A DNA stretch of 64,000 nucleotides, taken from assembly GCF_011806575.1 (NCBI RefSeq), contig NZ_JAATOO010000019.1, positions 1 through 64,000 on the forward strand, written 5' to 3'. Below the pieces are notes generated by a model. It was not told the DNA's origin. It saw only the letters and a program-made list of their open reading frames with translations, and did no database searches. This document shows positions 27,753 to 37,053 of the stretch, in pieces. Each line of letters starts with the position of its first letter. Position 1 is the stretch's first letter. This stretch comes from Vibrio hepatarius (GTDB lineage Bacteria > Pseudomonadota > Gammaproteobacteria > Enterobacterales > Vibrionaceae). A program made the position numbers and the translations under genes.

Positions 27753-28232
27753 TTGGAAAAGCACGAAGAAGTTTTAATTTCGATCCGCCAAATCATTCGC
27801 GCTATCGATTTGCACTCTAAACGCCTAAGCAAAGAGACTGGTTTAACCGGCCCTCAATTGATTCTTATGCGTTCTATTAGGGAGCTCGGTGAAGTAACAA
27901 TTCGAGAATTATCGAAACATACCAATATGAGTCAAGCAACAGCGACGACGATTCTCGATCGCCTTGAAAAGCACGAGTTAGTGAAACGCGTACGTAGCGA
28001 AAAAGACAAGCGAAAAGTGCACGCGCACTTAACTGAAAAAGGCATGGAAAAACTTGGCCAAGCGCCGATGCCACTGCAACAGAACTTCATCAATAAGTTT
28101 CAACAGTTAGAAGAGTGGGAACAATCTTTGCTGCTTTCTTCTGTTCAGCGCATCTCATCAATGATGAATGCGGAAGATATTGATGTTGCTCCGGTACTGG
28201 AAATTGGCAGCATTACTTACCATCCAGAATAA
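27753..28232 (+). CDS. cosR: MarR-family regulator, CosR-like
   Basis: A 159-residue MarR-type regulator with a winged helix around residues 50-95 (TIRELSKHTNMSQATATTILDRLEKHELVKR) and long dimerisation helices at both ends. Size, sequence and divergence from a BCCT carrier gene match CosR, the vibrio compatible-solute regulator that represses ectoine and betaine genes at low salt. The identification rests on memory of that family and on context. The start is TTG 27753 behind AAGGA. An 8-bp stem (28250-28274) follows, without a clear T run. Confidence 0.7.
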   Translation: MEKHEEVLISIRQIIRAIDLHSKRLSKETGLTGPQLILMRSIRELGEVTIRELSKHTNMSQATATTILDRLEKHELVKRVRSEKDKRKVHAHLTEKGMEKLGQAPMPLQQNFINKFQQLEEWEQSLLLSSVQRISSMMNAEDIDVAPVLEIGSITYHPE

Positions 28233-28283
28233 TCTGTTTGTCGTCTCAACTTAGCCCGCAACTTGTGGGCTAAGTGAAAATAA

Positions 28284-28308
28284 CTAGCAACCGACGCTAG
28301 GTTGTTAG
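28284..28308 (-). terminator. Hairpin terminator of the Lrp gene
   Basis: CTAACAACC and GGTTGCTAG pair on the minus strand (8 of 9), followed by TTATTTTC. The stem overlaps the stop codon of the Lrp-family gene. Confidence 0.5.
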
Positions 28309-28760
28309 GTAAATACGGGTAGTTCACTAAACTCTTTCACCTGACGAATCGCCAGATGAGTATGGATATCTTTCACGTTGTCGTGACGCTGTAATTTACG
28401 CGTAAACGATTCGTAACCCGTCAAGTCATGGCTGACCACCTCTAACAAGTAATCGTAAGCGCCAGAGACAACGTGACAACTGGTCACCTCTTCCATTTCT
28501 TTGATTGCCAACTCAAATGCCTCGATGGAACTGGCTTGGTGATTATTCAAGCTGACTTCAACAAACACCGTCATCCCAACCCCTACTTTCTTTTTGCTTA
28601 GCTTGGCTTGATAGCCCGAAATCACACCATCATCTTCCAACTTCTTTATCCGGCGCGCGCAAGGAGATGGCGACAAACCAACTTTATCAGCGATATCAGC
28701 CGTTGATTGGCGTGCGTCTTTTTGTAGTAGCGAAAGAATGTGACGATCGATTCTATCCAT
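28305..28760 (-). CDS. Lrp/AsnC-family regulator
   Basis: A 151-residue regulator with an N-terminal HTH (residues 1-55, DIADKVGLSPSPCARRIKKLE) and a C-terminal RAM ligand/oligomer domain (GAYDYLLEV). Such proteins respond to amino acids. The gene is divergent from an EamA-type exporter with a 146-bp gap, which suggests it controls that exporter in response to an amino acid or related metabolite. The effector cannot be told from the sequence. Confidence 0.88.
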   Translation of the reverse strand: MDRIDRHILSLLQKDARQSTADIADKVGLSPSPCARRIKKLEDDGVISGYQAKLSKKKVGVGMTVFVEVSLNNHQASSIEAFELAIKEMEEVTSCHVVSGAYDYLLEVVSHDLTGYESFTRKLQRHDNVKDIHTHLAIRQVKEFSELPVFT

Positions 28761-28906
28761 AGGGGTATAGCCTTTTTATAGCGCAATTTAGTTATTTATT
28801 AATGGAATGATGCAAATTTTACGACTTCATTGATTCACTTTGCCATATTTCACCGCTTTATACGACTCATAATAACTATCAAACACAACAAACTCGTAAC
28901 ATCATT

Positions 28907-29830
28907 ATGATCTCAGGATACTTGGCAATGTTTACCACGCTGCTGCTTTGGTCTGGATTCTTCCTTTCCTTGCGTAGCGGAGCGCATTCCGACCTTACAA
29001 CCGCAGACATCGCAATTACCCGTTTTTTAATCCCTTGTATGATTCTGCTGCCGCTGGTCCTTCGCTCAGCAGAGAAAATCATCGTTGTACCGAAACGTTA
29101 CTGGCTTGGGATGTTTATTGGTTGTGGACTCCCCTACCTACTGGTTGCGGGTACTGGGATGCAATACGCGCCCGTTTCAGACGGTAGCGCGCTGGTGCCT
29201 GGGACGTTACCGCTATTTGTTTCCGGCATTGCGGTGATTCTGTTTAAGCAGCCGCTCAGTCAACATCGAATTGCCGGCTTGGTCTTAGTTATCACAGGTA
29301 TCGTTGCGTTTCTCTACCAAAGCTTGACTCATCTGGATGGCAATTTACTCCAAGGGCATATGCTGTTTTTAATCGGCAGCTGTATGTGGGCGACGTTCAC
29401 AATTTGTGCTCGAGTATCGAACTTAAGCCCACTGGTGGTAGCAGGATTCATCTCTTTGCTCTCAAGTATTGTGTTATTTACCTTGATTGCCACTGGTACG
29501 CTACCTAGCTACTTGGCCAGCACGCCGCCGTCTTATTGGCCTTGGCAAGAACTACTCGGGCATATTGTGCTGCAAGGCATCGGAGCGGGTGTGATTGCGT
29601 CATTCACTTACTTAAGAGCCATTTCGATCTTAGGTGCAGAGAGAACCGCTGCGTTTGGCGCAGCAACCCCAGCGATCGCGACATTATTAGCCATTCCAGT
29701 GTTCAATGAAGAACCTTCGCTGCTTGGCTGGGTTGCGCTGAGCTTAGTCTGTGTCGGTAGCTTAGTAGCAAGTAACATCTTTATGAAACAAGATACTTCT
29801 CTGCTCTATCAGCCGCCAAAGTTCAAGTAA
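28907..29830 (+). CDS. EamA/DMT-family transporter
   Basis: A 307-residue drug/metabolite transporter with ten hydrophobic segments in two EamA repeats (about 5-135 and 145-290). The second repeat ends with ATPAIATLLAIPVFNEEPS, typical of the family. Members export amino acids or other small metabolites. The divergent Lrp-type regulator favours an amino-acid efflux role by analogy. No ribosome site is evident before ATG 28907. Its 3' end overlaps the converging small membrane protein gene by 22 bp. Confidence 0.85.
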   Translation: MISGYLAMFTTLLLWSGFFLSLRSGAHSDLTTADIAITRFLIPCMILLPLVLRSAEKIIVVPKRYWLGMFIGCGLPYLLVAGTGMQYAPVSDGSALVPGTLPLFVSGIAVILFKQPLSQHRIAGLVLVITGIVAFLYQSLTHLDGNLLQGHMLFLIGSCMWATFTICARVSNLSPLVVAGFISLLSSIVLFTLIATGTLPSYLASTPPSYWPWQELLGHIVLQGIGAGVIASFTYLRAISILGAERTAAFGAATPAIATLLAIPVFNEEPSLLGWVALSLVCVGSLVASNIFMKQDTSLLYQPPKFK

Positions 29831-30084
29831 GCCTGAAGCAAAACCGGAACAACAAAGCCCGCACGCATGATATTTTGCGCGACGGGCCTTGTTCGCATAC
29901 GGACAACAAAAGGCGCAAGGCAAAACAGCGCAATCAATATTTTTAGCGCGCTACCTGCAACGCTGAACTCAGCGATAAGGATATAGCCGAACCAAGCCAG
30001 AATCTCTTGATTCATAAAATGCATTTTCTTAGCTAGCACCACGGCAAAAAGTTCGGCAGCAAGTATAGGGATCATCAACGTCAT
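29809..30084 (-). CDS. Small inner-membrane protein, unknown
   Basis: About 91 residues with three to four hydrophobic segments and a short basic loop (VRMRTRPVAQ). I do not recognise the family. The start may be ATG 30084 or TTG 30093; neither has a good ribosome site. A Fur-like site stands about 30 bases upstream (30116-30134), so iron control is possible. The end overlaps the converging EamA gene by 22 bp. Confidence 0.6.
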   Translation of the reverse strand: MTLMIPILAAELFAVVLAKKMHFMNQEILAWFGYILIAEFSVAGSALKILIALFCLAPFVVRMRTRPVAQNIMRAGFVVPVLLQAYLNFGG

Positions 30085-30102
30085 AAATCGCAATTAATAA
30101 TT

Positions 30103-30134
30103 ATTCTCACTAAATATTAATGAGAATCACTCTC
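30103..30134. promoter_or_regulatory. Fur-like box before small membrane protein
   Basis: The 19-mer at 30116-30134 matches 14 of 19 positions of the Fur consensus (GATAATGATAATCATTATC). It is joined to an inverted repeat ATTCTCA (30103-30109) / TGAGAAT (30121-30127). It lies upstream of the minus-strand membrane protein gene and about 100 bases before the plus-strand cysteine-rich gene. Confidence 0.55.
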
Positions 30135-30234
30135 AAATGCAAACAAAGAAACGCTCCTCGCATAACGAAAGATAGTGCCGCGTTACGTTTCGTATTATAG
30201 TCGCGGCTAAAGAAACAAACGAGACACTTCCATT

Positions 30235-30543
30235 TTGAAAACTCCCTGCGTCGCCGCATGCAAAAACAACGACGGCATTTGTGGCGGTTTTCACCGTACC
30301 ATGGACGAGAGCATCAAATGGCGCGAAATGAGCAGCTCTGATCGTGATGCTGTAATGAATGCGTTATCGGGTATTGAATCCACACATCAATGCCCTTCAT
30401 GCAATAAGCCTGCAGTATGTGATATTAGCTTGGGTAAAGAGACTTGCTGGTGTTTTTCAGTCGAAAAACGCGATACTTCCTCACTTGATACGCACAATAC
30501 CTGCCTGTGTCGTAAGTGTTTAAGCGCGCTTCCTTGCGCATAA
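30235..30543 (+). CDS. DUF1289 plus Cys-rich CWC domain protein
   Basis: A 102-residue protein with ten cysteines. The N-terminal part (CVAACKNNDGICGGFHRTMDE) is a DUF1289 domain, whose four Cys suggest metal or Fe-S binding; the C-terminal part (CPSCNKPAVCD, CWCFS, CLCRKCL) matches the cysteine-rich CWC domain. It should be cytoplasmic. The start is taken as TTG 30235, since it begins directly at the conserved domain; no strong ribosome site is visible. Function unknown. Confidence 0.75.
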   Translation: MKTPCVAACKNNDGICGGFHRTMDESIKWREMSSSDRDAVMNALSGIESTHQCPSCNKPAVCDISLGKETCWCFSVEKRDTSSLDTHNTCLCRKCLSALPCA

Positions 30544-30567
30544 ATATCCAAAGTAGACGTCATTAAA

Positions 30568-30594
30568 ATTTGGATTAGTTTTTCTAATCCAAAT
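30568..30594. terminator. Hairpin after the Cys-rich gene
   Basis: A perfect 11-bp stem ATTTGGATTAG/CTAATCCAAAT with a five-T loop follows the DUF1289/CWC gene. The T run comes only later (ATTTTTAT), so it may be a weak terminator. Confidence 0.5.
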
Positions 30595-30755
30595 CATAGA
30601 TTTTTATCTTGCTCAACTTCACACTTTTTGATTGCTACTACGCGCAAGTCACTCTAATATCTCGCGCCTGAAAGTACCCCTTTTCAAATTTATTTATTAG
30701 CTTTGCTACGGCAAAGTTACGGTTTCTTACGCTTTGGATTTAGGTGTAGTTGAAA

Positions 30756-31961
30756 ATGTCTGCTTCACATCAAGTTATTAAATTGACATTCTTAATCGCT
30801 ATTTTGACCGCTGTAGGTCAAATGACTCAAACCATGTATGTGCCTTCAATGGGACACATGGCGAGTGATTTTTTGGTTACACCAGCAGCTCTACAAGCTG
30901 TCATGGCGTGCTATCTGATCCCTTACGGATTATCGCAGTTCGTGTATGGTCCGTTGTCGGATCGCCTTGGTCGTAAACCAATCATCATCGTTGGCTTATT
31001 GATCTACATTGTCGGTGCCATCATTGCGCTATTCGCTCACGACTATGAGTGGTTCTTAGCAGGTAGCTTTATCCAAGGGCTTGGTATCGGTTGTGGCGGT
31101 GCGATGTCACGTACGCTAACTCGCGATGTATTCTCGGGCGCTGAGTTACATAAGGTGAACAGCCTAATCAGCATGTGCGTGATTTTTTCACCACTGCTTG
31201 CTCCTGTTCTAGGTGGCTACTTAACCGAATCGTTTGGTTGGCGCTCTAGCTATATGTTCTTAGCACTATTTGGTATCGCAGTCGTCATCACTATGATGAC
31301 TAGCTTTGACGAAACACTGCCAGTAGAAAAACGCCGTTATGAGCGAGTGACCGATAGCTACCGTTACGTACTGTCGGATCGCCGCTTCCAAGGCTACTTG
31401 ATCTGTCTGGTTGCGACTTTCTCAGGCGTTGCGATATTTGAAGCGGCTGCTGGTGTATTACTAGGTGGCGTATTGGCTCTGCCAGCAACGACTGTTAGCT
31501 TGCTGTTTGTCCTGCCAATTCCAGGCTACTTGTTTGGTGCTGCGCTATCGAGTGTTATCGCGTCAAAACGCAACGAAAAAAGTGCTCTGAAGTTTGGCCT
31601 GATTTCGATTATGTTTGGTTCGTTGGTGGTACTTATTCCGGGTCTGTTTGATAAGACCACAGCACTAACTCTGATTGGCGGTGCAACGATTTACTTCCTA
31701 GGTGCGGGTATCCTATTCCCTGCTGCGACAACTGGCGCGTTATCTCCGTTGCCATACCACGCAGGTACTGGTGGCGCTGTACTCGGCGGGATGCAAAACC
31801 TAGGAGCAGGTCTTGCAACGTTGGGCGCGTCAGCGATCCCGACCACCAACCAGATGCCACTGGGAGCGTTAATGCTGCTGATGTCGCTGCTGGCGTTAAT
31901 CGGCTTAATTCGAGTGTACCGAAAACAAGATCCTTCTCAGGAAATGCCATTGGCTATATAA
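30756..31961 (+). CDS. EmrD-like MFS multidrug efflux pump
   Basis: A 401-residue MFS protein of the DHA1 drug:proton antiporter group with twelve segments. The motif A loop reads GPLSDRLGRKP after segment 2, and motif C-like glycines follow (IFSPLLAPVLGGYL in segment 5). It resembles EmrD and the vibrio EmrD-3 pump, which export dyes and antibiotics. ATG 30756 is preferred over TTG 30750. It is monocistronic with a bidirectional terminator shared with viaA. Confidence 0.85.
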   Translation: MSASHQVIKLTFLIAILTAVGQMTQTMYVPSMGHMASDFLVTPAALQAVMACYLIPYGLSQFVYGPLSDRLGRKPIIIVGLLIYIVGAIIALFAHDYEWFLAGSFIQGLGIGCGGAMSRTLTRDVFSGAELHKVNSLISMCVIFSPLLAPVLGGYLTESFGWRSSYMFLALFGIAVVITMMTSFDETLPVEKRRYERVTDSYRYVLSDRRFQGYLICLVATFSGVAIFEAAAGVLLGGVLALPATTVSLLFVLPIPGYLFGAALSSVIASKRNEKSALKFGLISIMFGSLVVLIPGLFDKTTALTLIGGATIYFLGAGILFPAATTGALSPLPYHAGTGGAVLGGMQNLGAGLATLGASAIPTTNQMPLGALMLLMSLLALIGLIRVYRKQDPSQEMPLAI

Positions 31962-31965
31962 AACG

Positions 31966-31992
31966 AAAAAGGAGCTCTAAGAGCTCCTTTTT
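31966..31992. terminator. Bidirectional terminator
   Basis: A perfect 12-bp stem AAAAAGGAGCTC/GAGCTCCTTTTT with a TAA loop lies between the convergent EmrD-like and viaA genes. Confidence 0.9.
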
Positions 31993-32002
31993 GCTGTCTG
32001 GC

Positions 32003-33448
32003 TTACCATTTTTTCATGATCCGACCGACTAGGTTCGGATGATAAGACCAACAATGGTCAAACATTGTCATCAACTCTGGGTTACCATATTTAGACAAGC
32101 TGATTGCATGGAAACGGTTCTTGTGCGCTTTCAGTTGCTCGACACGTTTTGCCATTTCTTCCGATTGTTTGGGTGCGATAAAGTCTGAAATCACGACCAT
32201 GTCTGCATTTCTATACTTATCGCCTGTCATCAAGTCGATAGACTTCATCAGTACCGGCTCTAAATCTGTGCCACCATGGAAACTATAAGTCAGGAAGTCG
32301 CTCGCTTCGCGCAGGCCGTCTTGTCTAGTCAACTCATAAGTAATCTGTTCAGTGGAGAACAAAATTACATAACAATCACGGTCTTCCGCCAAGGCAATTT
32401 GCATCAACGCATACGCCATCGCTTTCGCACACTGCTCTGGGAATCCACTCATTGAACCAGAAGCATCAACACAAACAATAAACGGCCCTTTCTCGACATC
32501 GACCGATTTGTTATCCGGTTTTTGCGCTCTCACTTTACGTAACGTACGCGACTTACCTTGCATCTTGTAGTTCATCAACCGCTTGTCGACCAAGTGCTTG
32601 TAGAACACCACTTCCAGCTCTGGGTAAGCAAGGAACATGGTCTCATTCGGCAGCAATTTGTTTAAGTCGTCGCTCTCGTGAATACCTACGATGTCGTCTG
32701 TCGCTTCATCTGACTTCTCTTCCACCATTTGCAGATCTTCTGCTGGAGCACGATTCAATTCTGGTTCATCGACTTGACCCGCCATACGACCAAGCTTTTC
32801 AGCAATATCTTGCAGACCTTTGTTTTTCTTTAAAAACTCAGCGTGACGCTTCATGACCGTGAGATCAGATTTACTCAGTTTTGCCGATGCCATATCCCAC
32901 AAACGACCCACACTGCCCTCATCGCCCTCTTCCGTCACTTTATCCATGTTTTTCATGGTTTCCATGCGTTGGTAGAGATCTTTAAGAACTTTTTCTTTGT
33001 TCGCTTCCAGTTCCGTTAACTGCGCTTGTTTGATTGCATCAGATAGGCTTTGATACCACTGGTCACAGAAGTAGTGCGGGAACATCGGATTGTGTAGCCC
33101 TTTATTCTTCTCCAGCAAGCGACGCGCTTGTAGATAGAAAGCGGAGTGCCACTCAAGCTTTCTGACGATGTTGGGGATCTCAGCAAAGAACTGTTCTTCA
33201 TCCCAATGAATCACTTCTTGATACAGTGCCAATTCTTGTTGGAAACGTTCCGTCTCGCATACCTTGGTAATACGCTTTTTTACGCTACCACGCCATTTCA
33301 GTAGATGATTCTTAACCGAAGTTTTGACACCACGATTCTCCGTCATCGCCATCACTTGGGAGCGTGCAAGCAGGTCATTCACCGCTGAATCGATGATTCC
33401 TGAGTCAGCCACCATCAGTGCAAGGTTTAATCCGTCTGCTCCTAACAT
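32003..33448 (-). CDS. viaA: ViaA, VWA-domain partner of RavA
   Basis: A 481-residue protein with a helical N-terminal domain and a C-terminal von Willebrand A domain (about residues 320-481). The metal-ion-dependent adhesion site is CVDASGSMSG, with HGGTDL and VISDF completing it. In E. coli ViaA binds and stimulates the ATPase RavA, and the pair has been linked to respiratory complexes and aminoglycoside sensitivity. It starts at an ATG with GAGGAG upstream, ten bases after ravA, so it is the second gene of the operon. Confidence 0.92.
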   Translation of the reverse strand: MLGADGLNLALMVADSGIIDSAVNDLLARSQVMAMTENRGVKTSVKNHLLKWRGSVKKRITKVCETERFQQELALYQEVIHWDEEQFFAEIPNIVRKLEWHSAFYLQARRLLEKNKGLHNPMFPHYFCDQWYQSLSDAIKQAQLTELEANKEKVLKDLYQRMETMKNMDKVTEEGDEGSVGRLWDMASAKLSKSDLTVMKRHAEFLKKNKGLQDIAEKLGRMAGQVDEPELNRAPAEDLQMVEEKSDEATDDIVGIHESDDLNKLLPNETMFLAYPELEVVFYKHLVDKRLMNYKMQGKSRTLRKVRAQKPDNKSVDVEKGPFIVCVDASGSMSGFPEQCAKAMAYALMQIALAEDRDCYVILFSTEQITYELTRQDGLREASDFLTYSFHGGTDLEPVLMKSIDLMTGDKYRNADMVVISDFIAPKQSEEMAKRVEQLKAHKNRFHAISLSKYGNPELMTMFDHCWSYHPNLVGRIMKKW

Positions 33449-33458
33449 TCACGACTCC

Positions 33459-35123
33459 TCATGAGAAGAACTGATTGAGGTTCTTAAAGCGGAAAACAGT
33501 ACGCTCACATTCAGCCTTCGTCGACTCTAATACTTGCTGAATGTTTTGCAGGCTCGCTTCCATGGTACGAGGCAGTTCAGGGTCAACAAAGTTATGCGGT
33601 AACGCGCCATGGAAATTAGAGCGAACTTGACGCAAATGATGTTCTGCTTCGTTAAGCTGCGTCATTGCCTGCTCAGACTTACTCAACCATTCTTGGTAAA
33701 GTGACTCATCCAAACCTTTGTTGGTCACAATCGCAACCATCACTGCGCGATTGGCAATATCTTTGATCACTAGGTGATTTGCCGCGTCAAGGTCAAAACG
33801 CAAACGACACATGTTGGTGTTTTGGTTTACGTAGCCGTAGACATCGCCACTGCCTTCTTTAATCACGCGCTCAAGGTCACTCTTAGGTACGTAGACCCAG
33901 CGACTGTCTCCTTTTTCGGATTCAGACACCGACATGTTGCTCTGCAGCAATACCAGCTTAACCAAATCAAATGCATTACCGACTTTGTAGCTTTTCGCAT
34001 CAGAAATGTCGTAGCTGTTCACTTGCTTCTTCAGAATACCTGTGGTCGATTCTGTAGAGAGAAGAATGCCGAACTTATCTTCTAGCTCTTCTTGAATATC
34101 GCCCAACGCTTCGCGGCAAGATGCAATCTGTTGGTCCACTTCCTGTTGGTCAAACGCGTGTTGCAACGCAAACTCTTTCACTACTTTCAGCACCACTTCG
34201 CGTGATTCAGGGCTGTTCCACAAGCAGTCTTGAAGCAGTAATAAATCCAAAGGGTTAATTGAGTTGCGACCATTAAAGAATGCGCTGGCTTTTAGCAGTT
34301 TCACTGCCTTCTTCCAACGACGGTCAGAGACATACATATCGGTGTCTGCGATATCCACACCTGTGGTCTCTTTAGCCGCATTCTCCAACATGCTTTTTAG
34401 CTCAAACAGCTTCTCAAATACCGCATCGGATAACTCAAGTTTGTCGAGTTCTACTTGCCATTGGTGATATTCGGCGTCCGTAATCGCCAAACCTTTAGGG
34501 ATTTTTGCCTCTTGCGGTGTGCCGACAGTCAGCATTGACTTGAAGTTTTGTTTGTTCTGAATGCGATTGACGAACACACGCACTAGCATACGGTCGTACA
34601 AGGCTTCTAAGCCGCTATCTTCATCGGGTAATTCGTTGGAAGCAGAAACCAACAGGCGCATCGGAACACGTTCAATGTCGCTGCCGTTTTTAAACGTCTT
34701 TTCGTTTACTACTGTCAGTAGCGTGTTCAAAATCGCAGGGCCGGCTTTCCAAATCTCATCAAGAAAGACCACTTGTGCGGTTGGCAAGTAACCTTCGGTC
34801 AAACGTAAGTAACGACCGTTGTCTTTTAACTCTTGAATACTAAGCGGGCCAAACACCTCTTCTGGCGTCGAAAAACGCGTCATCAAGTATTCAAAGTAAG
34901 AAGAGTTATCGAACGCCTGAATCAATCGTTTTGCAATCAAGCTTTTCGCGATACCCGGAGGCCCAAGCAAGAAAACACTCTCCCCCGCTAAAGCAGCGAG
35001 TAAGCAGAGTTTGATCGTATCTTCGCGCTCATAAACGCCATCAGAAAGAGCGTGCGCTAACTTATTAATGCGTTCAGAGAGTAACGCTTTTTGGGCGTGA
35101 CCGACCTGAGTAGGGTTTATCAT
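33459..35123 (-). CDS. ravA: RavA, MoxR-family AAA+ ATPase
   Basis: A 554-residue MoxR-type AAA+ ATPase. Walker A is LLGPPGIAKS, Walker B is VVFLDEIWKAG, and sensor 1 is VSASNELP; the C-terminal half holds the discontinuous LARA-type region of RavA. RavA forms hexamers and in E. coli binds the lysine decarboxylase LdcI and ppGpp-linked partners. It starts at ATG with AGAGGAG. The 289 bases upstream contain no gene; a TACCA-AA-TGGTA inverted repeat sits there at about 35227-35238. Confidence 0.92.
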   Translation of the reverse strand: MINPTQVGHAQKALLSERINKLAHALSDGVYEREDTIKLCLLAALAGESVFLLGPPGIAKSLIAKRLIQAFDNSSYFEYLMTRFSTPEEVFGPLSIQELKDNGRYLRLTEGYLPTAQVVFLDEIWKAGPAILNTLLTVVNEKTFKNGSDIERVPMRLLVSASNELPDEDSGLEALYDRMLVRVFVNRIQNKQNFKSMLTVGTPQEAKIPKGLAITDAEYHQWQVELDKLELSDAVFEKLFELKSMLENAAKETTGVDIADTDMYVSDRRWKKAVKLLKASAFFNGRNSINPLDLLLLQDCLWNSPESREVVLKVVKEFALQHAFDQQEVDQQIASCREALGDIQEELEDKFGILLSTESTTGILKKQVNSYDISDAKSYKVGNAFDLVKLVLLQSNMSVSESEKGDSRWVYVPKSDLERVIKEGSGDVYGYVNQNTNMCRLRFDLDAANHLVIKDIANRAVMVAIVTNKGLDESLYQEWLSKSEQAMTQLNEAEHHLRQVRSNFHGALPHNFVDPELPRTMEASLQNIQQVLESTKAECERTVFRFKNLNQFFS

Positions 35124-35412
35124 TTTCGCGCTCCTCTGATAGCCATCAGAATGTGTGTATGTATAATTTTATACATTTGTTATCACTTTGTTACAAGTGC
35201 AATTTTTTAGAATAGACTGACGGTTATACCAAATGGTAATGAGCGAAACTTAATGAAATCAATGATTGCATAATTGCGATTTACATCACTTTATGTAGTT
35301 CGAATCACTTTCTAGCCAATTGAGACAAAAGTGAACAAATGGGATTTGTTCTTTCCTTGCTGGGGATTAGCGGATAAGGTAAACGCAGCGTTAGTTGTAC
35401 AGTAATTAAAAT

Positions 35413-35943
35413 ATGACCTTATCCTCTTCTAGAAAAACCATCCACACGTGGAAAAATATCTCTTTGGTCGAAGAGCCAGTGACCTTACCCAACGGCAAAG
35501 AGATCATGCATACCACCATCGTGCACCCAGGCGCCTCAGTTATTTTGCCGATCGACACCGATGGCAACATCATTATGGTGAATCAATTTCGTCCTTCGTT
35601 AAATAAATGGCTGTTAGAACTGCCTGCGGGGACACTTGAAGACGCAGAAGCCATTGAAGAGTGCGCAAAACGCGAATTAGAGGAAGAGACCGGCTACAGC
35701 GCTGAGCAGTTTTTCTCATTGGGGCAAGTCACTCCCCTTGCGGGCTTTTGTGACGAAATACAGTATTTGTATGTAGCGAAAGGCCTGAATAAAACCTGTC
35801 GCTACCAATGCGATGACGACGAGGTCATCGAAGTCGTCTCACTTTCACTTCAAGAACTCGAACAAAAGATGATCAGTGGTGAAATTACCGATGCAAAGAC
35901 CATCGCTTGTCTAAGTAAAGCGAAGTTATGTGGCTACATTTAG
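35413..35943 (+). CDS. Nudix hydrolase, ADP-ribose pyrophosphatase-like
   Basis: A 176-residue Nudix protein. The Nudix box runs from GTLEDAE to ELEEETGY (about residues 77-99) with all catalytic Glu residues present. Upstream PAGTLE and the later Pro-rich TPLAGFCDE loop resemble ADP-ribose pyrophosphatases of the NudF/NudE group, which clear ADP-ribose or related compounds. It lies 12 bases before the threonine aldolase gene, in a likely operon. Confidence 0.85.
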   Translation: MTLSSSRKTIHTWKNISLVEEPVTLPNGKEIMHTTIVHPGASVILPIDTDGNIIMVNQFRPSLNKWLLELPAGTLEDAEAIEECAKRELEEETGYSAEQFFSLGQVTPLAGFCDEIQYLYVAKGLNKTCRYQCDDDEVIEVVSLSLQELEQKMISGEITDAKTIACLSKAKLCGYI

Positions 35944-35955
35944 GAGTAAATAGAA

Positions 35956-36960
35956 ATGGACTTTCGATCAGACACGGTAACCAAACCGACAGAAGCCATG
36001 CGCAAAGCGATGGCAGAAGCCATTGTCGGTGATGATGTTTACGGTGATGACCCAACAGTCAATGATTTAGAACAATGGGCAGCACAAAGGCACGGCTTTG
36101 AAGCCGCACTGTTTACGACCTCTGGTACACAAGCTAACTTACTTGGCCTGATGGCACACTGTGAACGAGGTGACGAGTATCTTTGTGGCCAGCAAGCGCA
36201 TAACTATAAATTTGAAGCTGGCGGTGCGGCGGTTCTGGGATCTATCCAACCTCAACCGATTGAAAATAACCCAGACGGCACGATCGATTTTGGTAAACTT
36301 AAAGCAGCGATTAAGCCTGACGACTGTCACTTTGCTCGCACTAAGCTGCTCAGTCTTGAAAACACCATTAACGGTAAAGTCCTACCGCTTAGTTACCTCG
36401 CACAGGCTCGCGAGTTTGTTGACACGAACAGTCTATCTCTACATTTAGACGGGGCGCGCGTTTACAATGCGGCCGTCGCACTCGATATCGACGTTAAAGA
36501 AATCGCGCAATACTTTGATTCGATGACGATCTGTCTTTCGAAAGGACTGGCAGCCCCTATTGGGTCTCTCTTGCTTGGCAATCGTGAGTTCATCGCTAAA
36601 GCGCGCCGCTTACGTAAAATGGTGGGTGGCGGTATGCGTCAAGCTGGCATTTTAGCGGCGGCGGGTAAACTAGCGCTGACTGAACAGGTCGAACAGCTCA
36701 AAATTGACCATAGCAACGCGAAGCTGCTGGCAAACCAACTTACAGAGTTACCGGGATTTAGCGTAAACCCTGAGTTTGTTCAAACCAATATTGTGTTTGC
36801 TAAACTCGATGCTTCAGTCGAAATCCATGCAATCGCTGAAAAGCTACAGCAAGAAGGCATTATTATTTCAGCGGGTAATCCGGTGCGTTTTGTTACCCAT
36901 AAAGACATCTCAGAACAAGATATCCTTACGTTTACTGAAAAGCTAAAAACACTTCTCTAG
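35956..36960 (+). CDS. ltaE: Low-specificity L-threonine aldolase
   Basis: A 334-residue PLP enzyme that splits L-threonine or L-allo-threonine into glycine and acetaldehyde. The start MDFRSDTVTKPT is the family signature, GDDVYGDDPTVN follows, and the PLP lysine is in TICLSKGLAAP with HLDGARVYNAA before it. The ribosome site AGGAG is good. It is second in a two-gene unit with the Nudix hydrolase. The product, glycine, could feed one-carbon metabolism. Confidence 0.93.
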   Translation: MDFRSDTVTKPTEAMRKAMAEAIVGDDVYGDDPTVNDLEQWAAQRHGFEAALFTTSGTQANLLGLMAHCERGDEYLCGQQAHNYKFEAGGAAVLGSIQPQPIENNPDGTIDFGKLKAAIKPDDCHFARTKLLSLENTINGKVLPLSYLAQAREFVDTNSLSLHLDGARVYNAAVALDIDVKEIAQYFDSMTICLSKGLAAPIGSLLLGNREFIAKARRLRKMVGGGMRQAGILAAAGKLALTEQVEQLKIDHSNAKLLANQLTELPGFSVNPEFVQTNIVFAKLDASVEIHAIAEKLQQEGIIISAGNPVRFVTHKDISEQDILTFTEKLKTLL

Positions 36961-36996
36961 CTCGCATTTCAACCAATTATTGATCTCAGTACATTG

Positions 36997-37019
36997 AGCT
37001 TCCCCTAAGGGGAAGCTTT
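36997..37019 (+). terminator. Hairpin after ltaE
   Basis: A perfect 9-bp stem AGCTTCCCC/GGGGAAGCT with a TAA loop is followed by only three T residues; a modest terminator. Confidence 0.6.
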
Positions 37020-37053
37020 ATGCTACCAGCATAGTAACTAACTGAGTTCCAAT

